From the NCBI RefSeq assembly GCF_018221465.1, contig NZ_JAAIKR010000011.1, positions 1 to 64,000 of the forward strand: a DNA stretch of 64,000 bases, in the 5' to 3' direction. The DNA is from Shewanella intestini (GTDB lineage Bacteria > Pseudomonadota > Gammaproteobacteria > Enterobacterales > Shewanellaceae). Of the stretch, positions 20,112 to 28,525 are shown piece after piece; the first letter of the stretch is position 1; every line of letters starts with the position of its first letter. Both the position numbers and the translations under genes were made by a program. Under the pieces are notes generated by a model that had not been told where the DNA came from, ran no database searches, and was given only the letters and a program-made list of their open reading frames with translations.

Positions 20112-23100
20112 CATATACGGAAGACGCTTTAGTAGAACAACCAGCGATTAACCTTTTCTCTGAACTGGACTGGGATACGGCAACGTGTTGGGACGAGGTT
20201 TTTGGCTCTCTTTATGATGACCATCTTGCTGATAACCCATTGTTCTTTGGCAGAGAAACTCGCAACGATGTGGTTTTACTTGCAAGGTTAAAAGCTGCAC
20301 TGCTAAAGCTTAACCCTGATGTTAGTTCGCTTGTTATTCAAGAGGCCATTGACCAAATCGTTCGCGATAGAAGTGCAATGACGGCTATCTCAGCTAATGA
20401 AGAGGTCTACGAGCTGTTAACTAATGGCTACGTATACACAACGAACGCTGAAGATGAAGAAGACTGCGTAGTACAGTATATCGATTGGTCAAACGCCAGT
20501 AACAATGACTTTCTGCTTTGTAGCCAAATGAGTATTACTGGTGAAATTGAAACTCGTCGACCTGACCTGTTAGGTTTTGTGAATGGATTACCGCTAGTCT
20601 TTATTGAGTTGAAAGCGAGTCATAAAAACCTGTTTAATGCTTATAAAGATAACCTACGAGATTATCGCAACACCATCCCTCAGCTATTTCATTTTAACCA
20701 AGTTATTATTCTCTCTAATGGTGTGCAATCTCGTGTTGGTACTATCTCTAGCCAGTGGGAGCATTTTGCTGAGTGGAAGAAGGTTGAGAGTGAGCAAGAA
20801 GCACGTAGAGTAAGCCTTGAAGTTGTGATTCGGGGTGTCTGTGAGCGAGAACGCTTACTCGATATTATCGAAAACTACATGTTATTTGTTAAACAAAAAA
20901 ACACTATTAAAATTGTGGCTAAATATCATCAATATCTTGGTGTTAATCAGGCATTAGGTGGTTTAACTAATATTAAAGAGAACGCTGGTCAACTAGGTGT
21001 TTTCTGGCATACACAGGGTAGCGGTAAGAGCTTCTCTATGGTGTTTTTCTGTAAAAAAGCGTTTCGTAAATATACTGGTAATTGGACCTTTGTTTTAATT
21101 ACTGACCGAACAGATCTTGATGATCAAATCTATAAGACATTCCATTCTACAGGGATCTTAACTGAAAACTGTCAGGCTGAATCGGGCAGTGAGTTAAAGC
21201 TGCTATTGGCTGAAGATCACCGCTTTGTATTTACCCTTATTCAAAAGTTTAAAGGCGATGAAAAGGGGGACTACCCGCTGTTGTCTGAACGCAATGATAT
21301 CATTGTTATTACCGATGAGGCCCATCGTAGTCAATATGATTCATTAGCGATGAATATGCGTCGCTCGATGCCTAATGCATCGTTTATGGCCTTTACGGGT
21401 ACACCCTTGCTATCTGAAACAGCAAAAAACTCTGACAGTAGTGATAGCGGTAAAACACGTGAGATCTTTGGTGATTATGTCAGTGTATATAACTTTGCTG
21501 ATGCGGTAGATGATGGTGCGACATTACCGCTTTACTATGAAAACCGCGTGCCTGAAGTCAGTTTATCTAGCGATGATGTGGGTAAAGAGATTGCCGATAT
21601 TATTGAAGAGTCAGACTTAACCGATGAGCAAGAGCATCGATTAGAGCAAGAGTTTGCAAAAGCCTACCACATCATTACTCGTGATGACCGTTTAGAGACC
21701 ATAGCTACCGATTTAGTTGAACATTATATCAATCGTGCACCATTTAGTGATGCAAAGCTAGGCAAAGCGATGGTGGTTTCTATCGACAAAGCGACCGCCA
21801 TTAAGATGTATGACAAAGTCAGTGACGCTTGGAAGCTGAAGCTTAAAAGCCTTAAGTCGAAAGTAAAATTCGCTAAAGGAAGTCGTTTAGCAAAATTACA
21901 ATTTCAAATTGAGCATATGGAATCTACTGATATGGCGGTGGTTGTATCAGGTGGCCAAAATGATGAAGAGCGTTTAGCCAAGAAAGGGTTAGATTACAAA
22001 ACACATCGTGAACGTTTTGTTAAAGAAGAGATTGATGAGAAGTTTAAAGATCCTGATGACAACCTACGCATCGTATTTGTTTGTGCAATGTGGTTAACGG
22101 GTTTTGATGCGCCTTCTGTTTCAACGCTTTATTTAGATAAGCCACTAAAGAATCATACTTTAATGCAAACCATTGCACGGGCTAACCGTGTTTATCCTGG
22201 TAAGAGTGCGGGTCAGGTTGTCGATTACATCAATATATTTAGTGCATTACAGCAAGCATTAGGCTTGTATGGTGGAGGCCAAATTGCAGAGCCAGCTGCA
22301 GGGTACGGTGTTGATAGCCCTGCACGAGATAAACGAGAGCTAATTTCCGCCCTAGCGACAGCCATTGTTGAGTTGAGCGAGTTTTTAAAGAAACAAAGTA
22401 TAGATTTAGAGGCGATTATTTCTGCCCCAGCTGAAGGCTTTACTAAGCTACAGATGTTAGATGATGCAAGTGAGATATTGCTGTCTCCTGATTTAAAAGA
22501 TGAATTCACAGCGTTTGTTCGCCAAATTAATCGTATCTTCAAAGCCGTATTGCCAGATGATGATGCTAATGGCTATGTGCCACACCGTATTGCCATCAAT
22601 GTTATATATGCCCAGATGCGCCAGAAGTCAGGTGTCTCAATTGATGATGAAGATGTGCTTGATGTAGTAAGGCATCAAGTGAATGAGTTACTTGATGAAT
22701 CAATCACGACCATTGAAATTAAGAGTAATTTGCCTGAGCCAATTAATATAGCAGGTATCGATTTTGATGCGTTAGCTGAAATGGTGTCTAAGGTAGACAA
22801 ACCAAAAACTTCGGATGCTGAACGTTTAAAAAATATTATTGAGCGTAAGCTCAAACCAATGCTGCTGAAAAACAAAGCACGGCAGGATCTACAAGATAAG
22901 TTTGAGGAACTCATTGAACAGTACAATCTTGGTGCATATACCGCAGAAGAGTTCTTTAATCAGCTTAAAGACTACATTCAAGATCTGAAGCATGAAGAAA
23001 AGAGAACTGTTCGTGAGGGGCTTAGCGAAGAAGAGTTGGCTGTATTTGACTTGATGACTAAAGTGGTACCTCTCAATGAGAAGGAGAGGAACAACATAAA

Positions 23101-23320
23101 GCGCATTGCTAAAGAACTTGTCGACAATATGAAAGATATTTTAGTTATCGATTGGCGTAAAAAGCAACGCACTAAAGCTAGAGTGCGTAACTTTATCGAG
23201 GAGAAGCTTGATGAGCTTCCAGATAGCTTTGATGATGAACTTTGGCCAAAGGCATGCTCAGATATTTATATGCATATATATGAGAAGTACCCAGGTCAGG
23301 GGCAGAGTGTTTACAGTTAA
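20108..23320 (+). CDS. hsdR: Type I restriction enzyme R subunit (HsdR), orphan
   Basis: This 1070-residue protein has the standard HsdR plan. The N-terminal endonuclease domain has RPDLLGF (Asp153) and VFIELKAS (Glu167, Lys169). The SF2 translocase has Walker A TQGSGKS (Lys307), DEAH at 403-406, FMAFTGTPL and a later QTIARANR motif. A helical C-terminal region runs from about 700 to 1070. In type I enzymes HsdR cuts and pumps DNA only when docked on an HsdM2-HsdS methylase, and neither hsdM nor hsdS occurs in this window. Here the gene overlaps the winged-helix gene by 4 nt. It may serve as effector of a different complex, or its M and S genes may have been deleted. All motifs look intact. 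Confidence 0.88.
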   Translation: MTYTEDALVEQPAINLFSELDWDTATCWDEVFGSLYDDHLADNPLFFGRETRNDVVLLARLKAALLKLNPDVSSLVIQEAIDQIVRDRSAMTAISANEEVYELLTNGYVYTTNAEDEEDCVVQYIDWSNASNNDFLLCSQMSITGEIETRRPDLLGFVNGLPLVFIELKASHKNLFNAYKDNLRDYRNTIPQLFHFNQVIILSNGVQSRVGTISSQWEHFAEWKKVESEQEARRVSLEVVIRGVCERERLLDIIENYMLFVKQKNTIKIVAKYHQYLGVNQALGGLTNIKENAGQLGVFWHTQGSGKSFSMVFFCKKAFRKYTGNWTFVLITDRTDLDDQIYKTFHSTGILTENCQAESGSELKLLLAEDHRFVFTLIQKFKGDEKGDYPLLSERNDIIVITDEAHRSQYDSLAMNMRRSMPNASFMAFTGTPLLSETAKNSDSSDSGKTREIFGDYVSVYNFADAVDDGATLPLYYENRVPEVSLSSDDVGKEIADIIEESDLTDEQEHRLEQEFAKAYHIITRDDRLETIATDLVEHYINRAPFSDAKLGKAMVVSIDKATAIKMYDKVSDAWKLKLKSLKSKVKFAKGSRLAKLQFQIEHMESTDMAVVVSGGQNDEERLAKKGLDYKTHRERFVKEEIDEKFKDPDDNLRIVFVCAMWLTGFDAPSVSTLYLDKPLKNHTLMQTIARANRVYPGKSAGQVVDYINIFSALQQALGLYGGGQIAEPAAGYGVDSPARDKRELISALATAIVELSEFLKKQSIDLEAIISAPAEGFTKLQMLDDASEILLSPDLKDEFTAFVRQINRIFKAVLPDDDANGYVPHRIAINVIYAQMRQKSGVSIDDEDVLDVVRHQVNELLDESITTIEIKSNLPEPINIAGIDFDALAEMVSKVDKPKTSDAERLKNIIERKLKPMLLKNKARQDLQDKFEELIEQYNLGAYTAEEFFNQLKDYIQDLKHEEKRTVREGLSEEELAVFDLMTKVVPLNEKERNNIKRIAKELVDNMKDILVIDWRKKQRTKARVRNFIEEKLDELPDSFDDELWPKACSDIYMHIYEKYPGQGQSVYS

Positions 23321-23343
23321 TTGGACTATACCAAAACTAGCGT

Positions 23344-23970
23344 ATGCAAATTAGTATATTTCAAGATGAATCAATCCATAGTTATTTGATTAGAGTTCTG
23401 TCATGTCAGGGGAAATTATTAAGGCCATCCGATCTATATGGTCTTGTTAGTCTCTCTGGTGTCGTTAATGCTGCTCCAAAATTAGACTCTGAGCATGGAA
23501 AGCTACTTTCCTCTTACAGCAGCACTTTTATCGAGAAGTTACTTTGTGAGCATACACCATTAAATTCAATGCACAGTTCAGAGCTGATTGAAGCTAAAGA
23601 CTATGTACTGTTTGGCAAAAGGCCATTAAGAGAAGAGCTCATTCCCAATGGAAGAACTCAGCTTAGATATTGCCGTAAATGCTTCGCTGAACAAACTTTC
23701 GAACATGGGGTGTCTTGGTTTCGGCTCGATTGGTTATTTTCAATTAGGTGTGTATTGCATCAGGAGGTGCTATCACATGTTTTCTCACATTCGACGTCTT
23801 GCTGCTCTGCAAGTATGAATATTTTGGATAGTGTATTATCGGCCACTAGCGGCCGATGTAGAAAGTGTGGCGGGGATTTTTGGAAACATGAGAAGTCACT
23901 TTATATAAACCCTGATTATCGTCAAAACTACCTATTGATTAAACAAATCTACAGGCCAGCTCTCTTGTGA
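23344..23970 (+). CDS. Short TniQ/TnsD-like protein
   Basis: This 208-residue protein resembles the N-terminal part of TniQ/TnsD target selectors. The opening DESIHSYLIRVL is family-typical. RYCRKCFAEQ followed by WFRLDWLFSIRCVLHQ gives a CxxC...CxxH zinc site, and a second Cys pair lies in RCRKCGG. TniQ proteins usually have 350-500 residues, so this is either a C-terminally truncated TnsD or a small variant. It lies 23 bp after hsdR near the right end, away from tnsA and tnsB. In Tn7-like elements TniQ/TnsD recognises the attachment site and recruits TnsC, and no TnsC is present. Probably non-functional for transposition here. Confidence 0.65.
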   Translation: MQISIFQDESIHSYLIRVLSCQGKLLRPSDLYGLVSLSGVVNAAPKLDSEHGKLLSSYSSTFIEKLLCEHTPLNSMHSSELIEAKDYVLFGKRPLREELIPNGRTQLRYCRKCFAEQTFEHGVSWFRLDWLFSIRCVLHQEVLSHVFSHSTSCCSASMNILDSVLSATSGRCRKCGGDFWKHEKSLYINPDYRQNYLLIKQIYRPALL

Positions 23971-24106
23971 ATTTGCCATATAACTCGGAGCGCTCATATA
24001 TCGCTCTACTTTTGCCATTTTTTGTAGCTAGCTTAGGGCGCTTCTCACTTACTACCTTCAAACTGAGTATACTAAAACCAGTGTCTTTTTAATTTGGTAC
24101 TTTCAT

Positions 24107-24452
24107 ATGAAGAAAAGAGCTTTGTCAAAAAATGAGTCTTCGAAGGAACATGGCACAACATCAATGAATAGGGCTCAGCATACTCGTAAAGGGGAATACC
24201 TTACTTACGATAATATTTTTGACGCTATAGATGAGGAAAAAGCGGCTTTCCTCAAAGGTGACTCTGATTTGTTAATCGCTGTTAGAGACATTCTAGCTGA
24301 AGGTAAAATATCTAATTCAGCCGAACATCAGTTTGCTCTTAAGCGGATAGAACAATTGTGGGGGGGGGGGCAAGCCTGATACTTTTTTGGGAGAAGAGCT
24401 AAATAAGCTCGTAGATATCGTTTGTAAGTATGAAGAGCAGTTTTTGAGTTAG
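24107..24452 (+). pseudogene. Small antitoxin-like gene broken at an 11-G tract (possibly phase-variable)
   Basis: As written the frame stops at 24379 (90 residues) just after eleven Gs at 24360-24370. Losing one G opens a frame to 24452 that adds KPDTFLGEELNKLVDIVCKYEEQF. This tail resembles the C-terminus of HigA-type antitoxins (pattern P-x-x-x-GxEL-x-x-LV-x-x-V-x-x-YEE). The N-terminal part (YDNIFDAIDEEKAAFLKGDSDLLIAVRDIL) also recalls small antitoxin regulators, but I see no full helix-turn-helix. No toxin gene lies beside it. The tract may be a slippage switch, a fixed mutation or a sequencing error. Confidence 0.5.
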
Positions 24453-24498
24453 TTCATACCAAATATTTCAAGCAAGGTGATGAAAGGGGGGGGCTTAC

Positions 24499-24555
24499 GG
24501 GCAAACTTTATTGTCTCATTTCTTTCTTACGGGCAAACTCTATTGTCGCAGCACA
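24499..24555. repeat. Tn7-like right end with two inverted TnsB-type repeats
   Basis: GGGCAAACTTTATTG (24499-24513) and GGGCAAACTCTATTG (24531-24545) are inverted copies of the left-end CAATAAAGTTGGCCC motif with one or two changes. Each is preceded by CTTAC. The terminus GCACA is followed by AATTAT, which repeats the sequence before the left end. An 8-G run (24486-24493) lies just inside. Confidence 0.85.
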
Positions 24556-24569
24556 AATTATCGTCGCTA

Positions 24570-24840
24570 ACCATAATAGGTTGAGTGACTGGCTTTCATT
24601 ATTTCACGACGCTTCACTGTGGGAAAAGCGGGAGCTTGCGGCGTAATCATTTGAAACGTTACTGTGCTGCCTTTAACAGGAGGGCGTTGGCTTTTTTAAT
24701 ATTTCTTTTTCATCTTTAACTTCCTTGGCTAACGTTGAAAACCCACCACGTTCATCAGCGCTTAAAATCGCGCCGAATTACTCTGCTTTAAATTTGGTTT
24801 TCAGTGATATCGCCATTTATCAGTGGTATACCTAAAGATG
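24570..24840 (-). pseudogene. IS3-family transposase remnant
   Basis: On the minus strand two frames give decayed IS3-type pieces. One is an OrfA end (SADERGGFSTLAKEVKDEKE then ILKK). The other is an OrfB beginning (TFQMITPQAPAFPTVKRREI then MKASHSTYYG). Stops and a frameshift lie between them, so it is dead. It starts about 15 bp outside the Tn7-like right end and was probably in the yhiN-porin gap before that insertion. Confidence 0.6.
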
Positions 24841-25389
24841 CTGCTTTAGGAGCATGTCCACCTTGCTCGGTGACTTATCCGAGTGCTTCTTATTAAAATT
24901 CAGTCGTGTGATTTTTGTTTGTTCTTTTGTTATTTAATACCTCAATAATGGGATTATATTCAATTATCAACGTGTCTTGTTTCATTACAGTCACTCAGTA
25001 ATGTGAAATCAAAAAAAGTTGTTACAAAGTAGGTTAGTGGGCCAACACTATTGTTATGACATAAATTAAGCCTCTTGATGGTTGTAATGCAAAATTATAT
25101 TTTTATTTTATAAGTTGATAATTAAGCACTGGTTTTAAATTTCACGAATGGTAATACATTTATGTGTTTATTTTATTCAATGCTATTACGCGTCACATTT
25201 AGTATATAAAGGCGGTATCGGTCACCTTTGTGAGTGCGTTTGTGATAATGATTGTCTTTTATTTATATATGTTCTTTGTTTTTATTTTAAATAGACATAT
25301 CTCATTTGAATATGGGGTGTTATCCATTTTTATGGGTTGAGATGATAAGTGTAAATGCATTAATACTTGTCGTTGATGAATTAGTATCT
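24841..25389. other. AT-rich intergenic stretch, no gene seen
   Basis: I see no convincing reading frame or RNA between the IS remnant and the porin's regulatory region. The DNA is strongly AT-rich with frequent stops in all frames. Confidence 0.6.
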
Positions 25390-25427
25390 ATTCACGGTAT
25401 TTAAATGCTTCATGATATATCGTGATT
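25390..25427 (+). promoter_or_regulatory. Putative activator-binding site upstream of the porin
   Basis: The imperfect inverted repeat TTCACGGTAT ... ATATCGTGAT lies about 75-110 bp before the sigma-54 promoter. The half-site ATATCGTG recurs before the divergent reductase operon at 28413-28420. The spacing suits an enhancer-binding protein, probably the regulator at 26843-28366. Confidence 0.5.
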
Positions 25428-25499
25428 AAGATTGTTTGTATTTAACGCTTTGTTGCGCCTATTCATATTTTATAATTCAAAGATTAATAAATAATTAGC

Positions 25500-25516
25500 T
25501 GGCATGTTTTCTGCTC
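25500..25516 (+). promoter_or_regulatory. Putative sigma-54 promoter of the porin gene
   Basis: TGGCATGTTTTCTGCTC has GG and GC dinucleotides separated by exactly 10 nt, the -24/-12 arrangement. It lies about 58 bp before the porin ATG and shares TGGCATGTT with the promoter at 28473. Confidence 0.65.
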
Positions 25517-25573
25517 TGTATTCACCGAAGATGGGTTTTATATGATTAAAAATAAATTTAAGGTGTTTAACTG

Positions 25574-26737
25574 ATGAAGAAGAAATTACTCGCCGTACTT
25601 ATTCCAACGCTATTAGTTGTTGGCAGTGCACATGCAACAGAACTTTATAAAGATGACCAAAATAGCGTAAATATGATGGGTTGGTTAGGCTTTGCTGCGA
25701 CCAACGATTCTCATGATACCGTTATACAAGATAACTTTTCTCGCATTGGTTTTCGATTTGACCGCCAAGAAAAAAATGGCTGGCGCAGTTTTGCTCACAC
25801 AGAGTGGGGCATTAATATGGTCACCGACGATGACATATTGAGTTCTGAGGGTGGCCAACTAGGCGCTCAAAAGAATACCGACTTTTTATTTAACCGTTTA
25901 GGTTATGTCGGCTTAGCAAATGATAAGTGGGGGACAATTACATTTGGTAAGCAGTGGGGTGCATACTACGATGTCGCATACACAACAGATGTACTGGACG
26001 TTTATACTGGTTATGCCGTTGGCGTATATACCTTTGGTGATGGTGGATTAACCGGGACTGCGCGTGCTAATTCTGCCGTTGTTTATCGCAATGCAATTGG
26101 CAAGCTGTCTTACGCATTGCAATACAGTGCAAAACAACATGGTGATATAAATGTTGCTAACCCTACTGATGTAAAAGGTAACACTTATAACGACTCAACC
26201 ATTAGCTTTAACGATAACTACGGTGTGAGTGCGACGTATCAATTTACTGACCAGTTCAAAGTGATTGCCGGTTTTAACAAAGCGAAATTTAAAGGTGAAC
26301 TAGCAGGTTCTGGTGTAAGCGGTGATAACCAAATTGTCGGTGTTGGTGCGCAATATGGTACCTTCTATCAATATGCGCCAGGTCATCAAGCTGATGGCTT
26401 ATATGTCGGATTTAATGCTCATAAAAGCAAGCAAAATGAGTTAGTTGCTGGTAATTTGTATGATTCAACGGGTGCTGAGTTTTTAGTAGCTTATCAAATG
26501 GATAATGGTTTTGTGCCTATGGCGATGTTGACTTATCAAGATCTTGATACCGATGCAACGACAGCGATACAAGGTGATTGGACTCGTCAATTTGCGGTAT
26601 TAGGATTACATTACCGTTATAGTGCCGCTACCGTGATGTTTGCAGAAGCTAAGATTGACTTTAGCAGCATGGATAATAAAGCCATGGAAGATATGCAAGA
26701 CAACAGTTACTCAGTCGGTATTCGTTTCTTCTTCTAA
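25574..26737 (+). CDS. Gram-negative general porin (OmpC/OmpU-like)
   Basis: This 387-residue outer-membrane protein has a clear signal peptide (1-22, ending SAHA). It then has beta-barrel sequence rich in alternating Gly/aromatic strands (GFRFDRQEKNGWRSFAHTEWGIN, NRLGYVGLANDKWGTITFGKQW) and ends in Phe (SVGIRFFF), the usual outer-membrane insertion signal. It probably forms a trimer admitting small hydrophilic solutes. A -24/-12 promoter ahead of it and the neighbouring sigma-54 activator suggest it imports the substrate of the downstream periplasmic respiratory genes. A terminator follows. Confidence 0.92.
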   Translation: MKKKLLAVLIPTLLVVGSAHATELYKDDQNSVNMMGWLGFAATNDSHDTVIQDNFSRIGFRFDRQEKNGWRSFAHTEWGINMVTDDDILSSEGGQLGAQKNTDFLFNRLGYVGLANDKWGTITFGKQWGAYYDVAYTTDVLDVYTGYAVGVYTFGDGGLTGTARANSAVVYRNAIGKLSYALQYSAKQHGDINVANPTDVKGNTYNDSTISFNDNYGVSATYQFTDQFKVIAGFNKAKFKGELAGSGVSGDNQIVGVGAQYGTFYQYAPGHQADGLYVGFNAHKSKQNELVAGNLYDSTGAEFLVAYQMDNGFVPMAMLTYQDLDTDATTAIQGDWTRQFAVLGLHYRYSAATVMFAEAKIDFSSMDNKAMEDMQDNSYSVGIRFFF

Positions 26738-26763
26738 ATCGATGACGTAATTGATCATAAATG

Positions 26764-26790
26764 AAAAAGCCACCGTAAGGTGGCTTTTTA
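26764..26790 (+). terminator. Terminator between porin and regulator (works both ways)
   Basis: AAAAAGCCACC - GTAA - GGTGGCTTTTT is a strong hairpin with an A tract before and a T tract after. It lies between two convergent genes and can end transcription from both. Confidence 0.9.
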
Positions 26791-26842
26791 GATTATGAAC
26801 ATAAGCATTTGATCTTAAGTCATGTTCAAAGATGAGTTATCA

Positions 26843-28366
26843 CTAACAAAGGTTTAGTTTTTTCATTTTACTGCGTAACGTATTGGGGTTGATATCAAGC
26901 AACTCTGCCGCGCCGCCCGCACCATATAATTTACCACCAGTAATTTTTAATGCATGGCTAATGTATTTGGCAATCATAGTATCTAAAGGCACTAACATAT
27001 TACCAGCATAACTTGGGTCGATAACAATTACGTTACCATGATGATCAGGCTCGGCTTCAAGTTCTTCATCGTATAAATCAAACGCTAAAGGCCCTTTAGG
27101 GTATTGGATCATCGCTCGCTCAATGATATTAAATAACTCTCGCACGTTACCCGGCCATGAATAATGCGTTAACTTTGCTAATTCCTTCTCTGTGGTTGAA
27201 GGCAGTTGGGTTAAATTAAATTTGGCTGATAATAGTTCAATAAAGTGTTGTAATAGCAATGGTATATCAGATGTACGCTGGCGAAGTGCTGGTATTTCAA
27301 TGGGAAATATTGCCAAGCGATACCATAAGTCTTCACGAAATTCGCCTTTGTGTACCATGGCTTTTAAATTTCTGTGGGTGGCGGCAATAATGCGAATGTT
27401 AAGTTGAATTGACTCACTGCCCCCGACACGAACAATCGTGCTGTTTTGCAATACCCGTAACAACCTAACCTGTACCGCCAATGGTAATTCACCTATTTCA
27501 TCAAGAAATATTGTGCCACCATTAGCTTGTTCAAATAAGCCTTTCTTAGTGGCATTAGCGCCAGTAAATGCGCCTTTTTCATAGCCAAATAGCTCTGAGT
27601 CAATCAAGCTTTCAGGAATGGCACCGCAGTTAACCTTAATAAATGGCTTGTCGCTTAAGTCGGACATTTCATGAATCGCATTGGCAACGACTTCTTTACC
27701 ACAACCAGTTTCTCCATGAAGTAACACTGTCGTACTTAACTTGGCGATGGCTTTTACTTTTTCCATTACCGGTCGTAAACCCGACTCAGCGCCTATTACA
27801 CCATGTGAATTAAATAAGGCACGTTTTAAGGAGCTATTTTGCTTGGTAATATCTTGATTGATTTTAAGTAAGTTGCGGCCCTTCAATTCAAAAGCAGTAA
27901 GTAAAGCGATGGTATGTAAATGCGGTTCAATAAAGTCACCATGATGCGCTTTAAATGCTGAGTGTTGTTTGGAATAAAATACCACCATACCTAAAGGTGT
28001 ATCTTGAGAATATATTTTTAGCATTAATAACGATTTTGCTTCAGGTACAACTTGTGAAGTAATATATTCAGTAACGGGTTCATGGCTGATTTTATTTAAT
28101 ATTGTGATATCAGCCCATTCTTTATTAATAAGTATTTCGTTTTGTTCTTCTGATAAAGGTACTCGTAAATCTAATGTGCCACTTTGGGTGTCATTGCAAT
28201 GAACTAAAAATTGAATATGTTGGTATTGTGCATGATGGATATTAATAAACATACCATCTATAGGTAGTGTTTTTTTTATATGTTTTAAATATCGATTCAA
28301 TGCGACATCAATTTGTAATGAGCTACATAAGGTTTGTATTGATTCAAAAAAGAATTGTTTTTGCAT
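26843..28366 (-). CDS. Sigma-54-dependent transcriptional activator (GAF - AAA+ - Fis HTH)
   Basis: This 507-residue enhancer-binding protein has an N-terminal GAF-like sensor region (about 15-165). The AAA+ domain (about 190-420) carries Walker A GETGCGKE (218-225), GAFTGA (265-270, the sigma-54 contact) and a Walker B segment [13 protein letters not shown] Fis-type helix-turn-helix lies at the C-terminus ([20 protein letters not shown]). It hydrolyses ATP to open sigma-54 promoters. It has no phosphoreceiver domain, so it probably senses a ligand directly. It lies between two genes with -24/-12 promoters, the porin and the reductase operon, and is divergent from the latter. It is the likely activator of both. 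Confidence 0.9.
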   Translation of the reverse strand: MQKQFFFESIQTLCSSLQIDVALNRYLKHIKKTLPIDGMFINIHHAQYQHIQFLVHCNDTQSGTLDLRVPLSEEQNEILINKEWADITILNKISHEPVTEYITSQVVPEAKSLLMLKIYSQDTPLGMVVFYSKQHSAFKAHHGDFIEPHLHTIALLTAFELKGRNLLKINQDITKQNSSLKRALFNSHGVIGAESGLRPVMEKVKAIAKLSTTVLLHGETGCGKEVVANAIHEMSDLSDKPFIKVNCGAIPESLIDSELFGYEKGAFTGANATKKGLFEQANGGTIFLDEIGELPLAVQVRLLRVLQNSTIVRVGGSESIQLNIRIIAATHRNLKAMVHKGEFREDLWYRLAIFPIEIPALRQRTSDIPLLLQHFIELLSAKFNLTQLPSTTEKELAKLTHYSWPGNVRELFNIIERAMIQYPKGPLAFDLYDEELEAEPDHHGNVIVIDPSYAGNMLVPLDTMIAKYISHALKITGGKLYGAGGAAELLDINPNTLRSKMKKLNLC

Positions 28367-28390
28367 TGATATTTCATCCCAATCACTAAG

Positions 28391-28421
28391 TTTCGTGAGT
28401 CTATATCATTAAATATCGTGG
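28391..28421 (+). promoter_or_regulatory. Putative activator-binding sites upstream of the reductase operon
   Basis: TTTCGTGA (28391-28398) and ATATCGTGG (28413-28421) lie about 55-80 bp before the sigma-54 promoter. They resemble the half-sites upstream of the porin. The segment lies between the regulator gene and the reductase, so it could also affect the regulator's own expression. Confidence 0.45.
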
Positions 28422-28472
28422 TTTTGTGTCTGCTGCCACAAAATACTTCTTTGTAGGTAATAAAATGTCATC

Positions 28473-28489
28473 TGGCATGTTCAGTGCAA
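28473..28489 (+). promoter_or_regulatory. Putative sigma-54 promoter of the reductase-lyase-cytochrome operon
   Basis: TGGCATGTTCAGTGCAA has GG (28474-28475) and GC (28486-28487) with 10 nt between, and matches the consensus TGGCAC-N5-TTGCA well. It also shows that the upstream in-frame start at 28484 is not used, since the transcript should start near 28499. Confidence 0.75.
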
Positions 28490-28525
28490 TTACCAAATAA
28501 GATTTTAATAGATGATGGAATGAAC

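Noticed and set aside
20108-23320. Ordinary type I restriction-modification locus
   Set aside because: No hsdM or hsdS reading frame exists beside hsdR or elsewhere in the window; the coupled neighbours are a winged-helix protein and a kinase-helicase fusion.
28484-28525. Upstream start of the flavoprotein at 28484
   Set aside because: It overlaps the sigma-54 promoter (28473-28489) and would lie before the predicted transcript start; the Tat signal begins at the later ATG.
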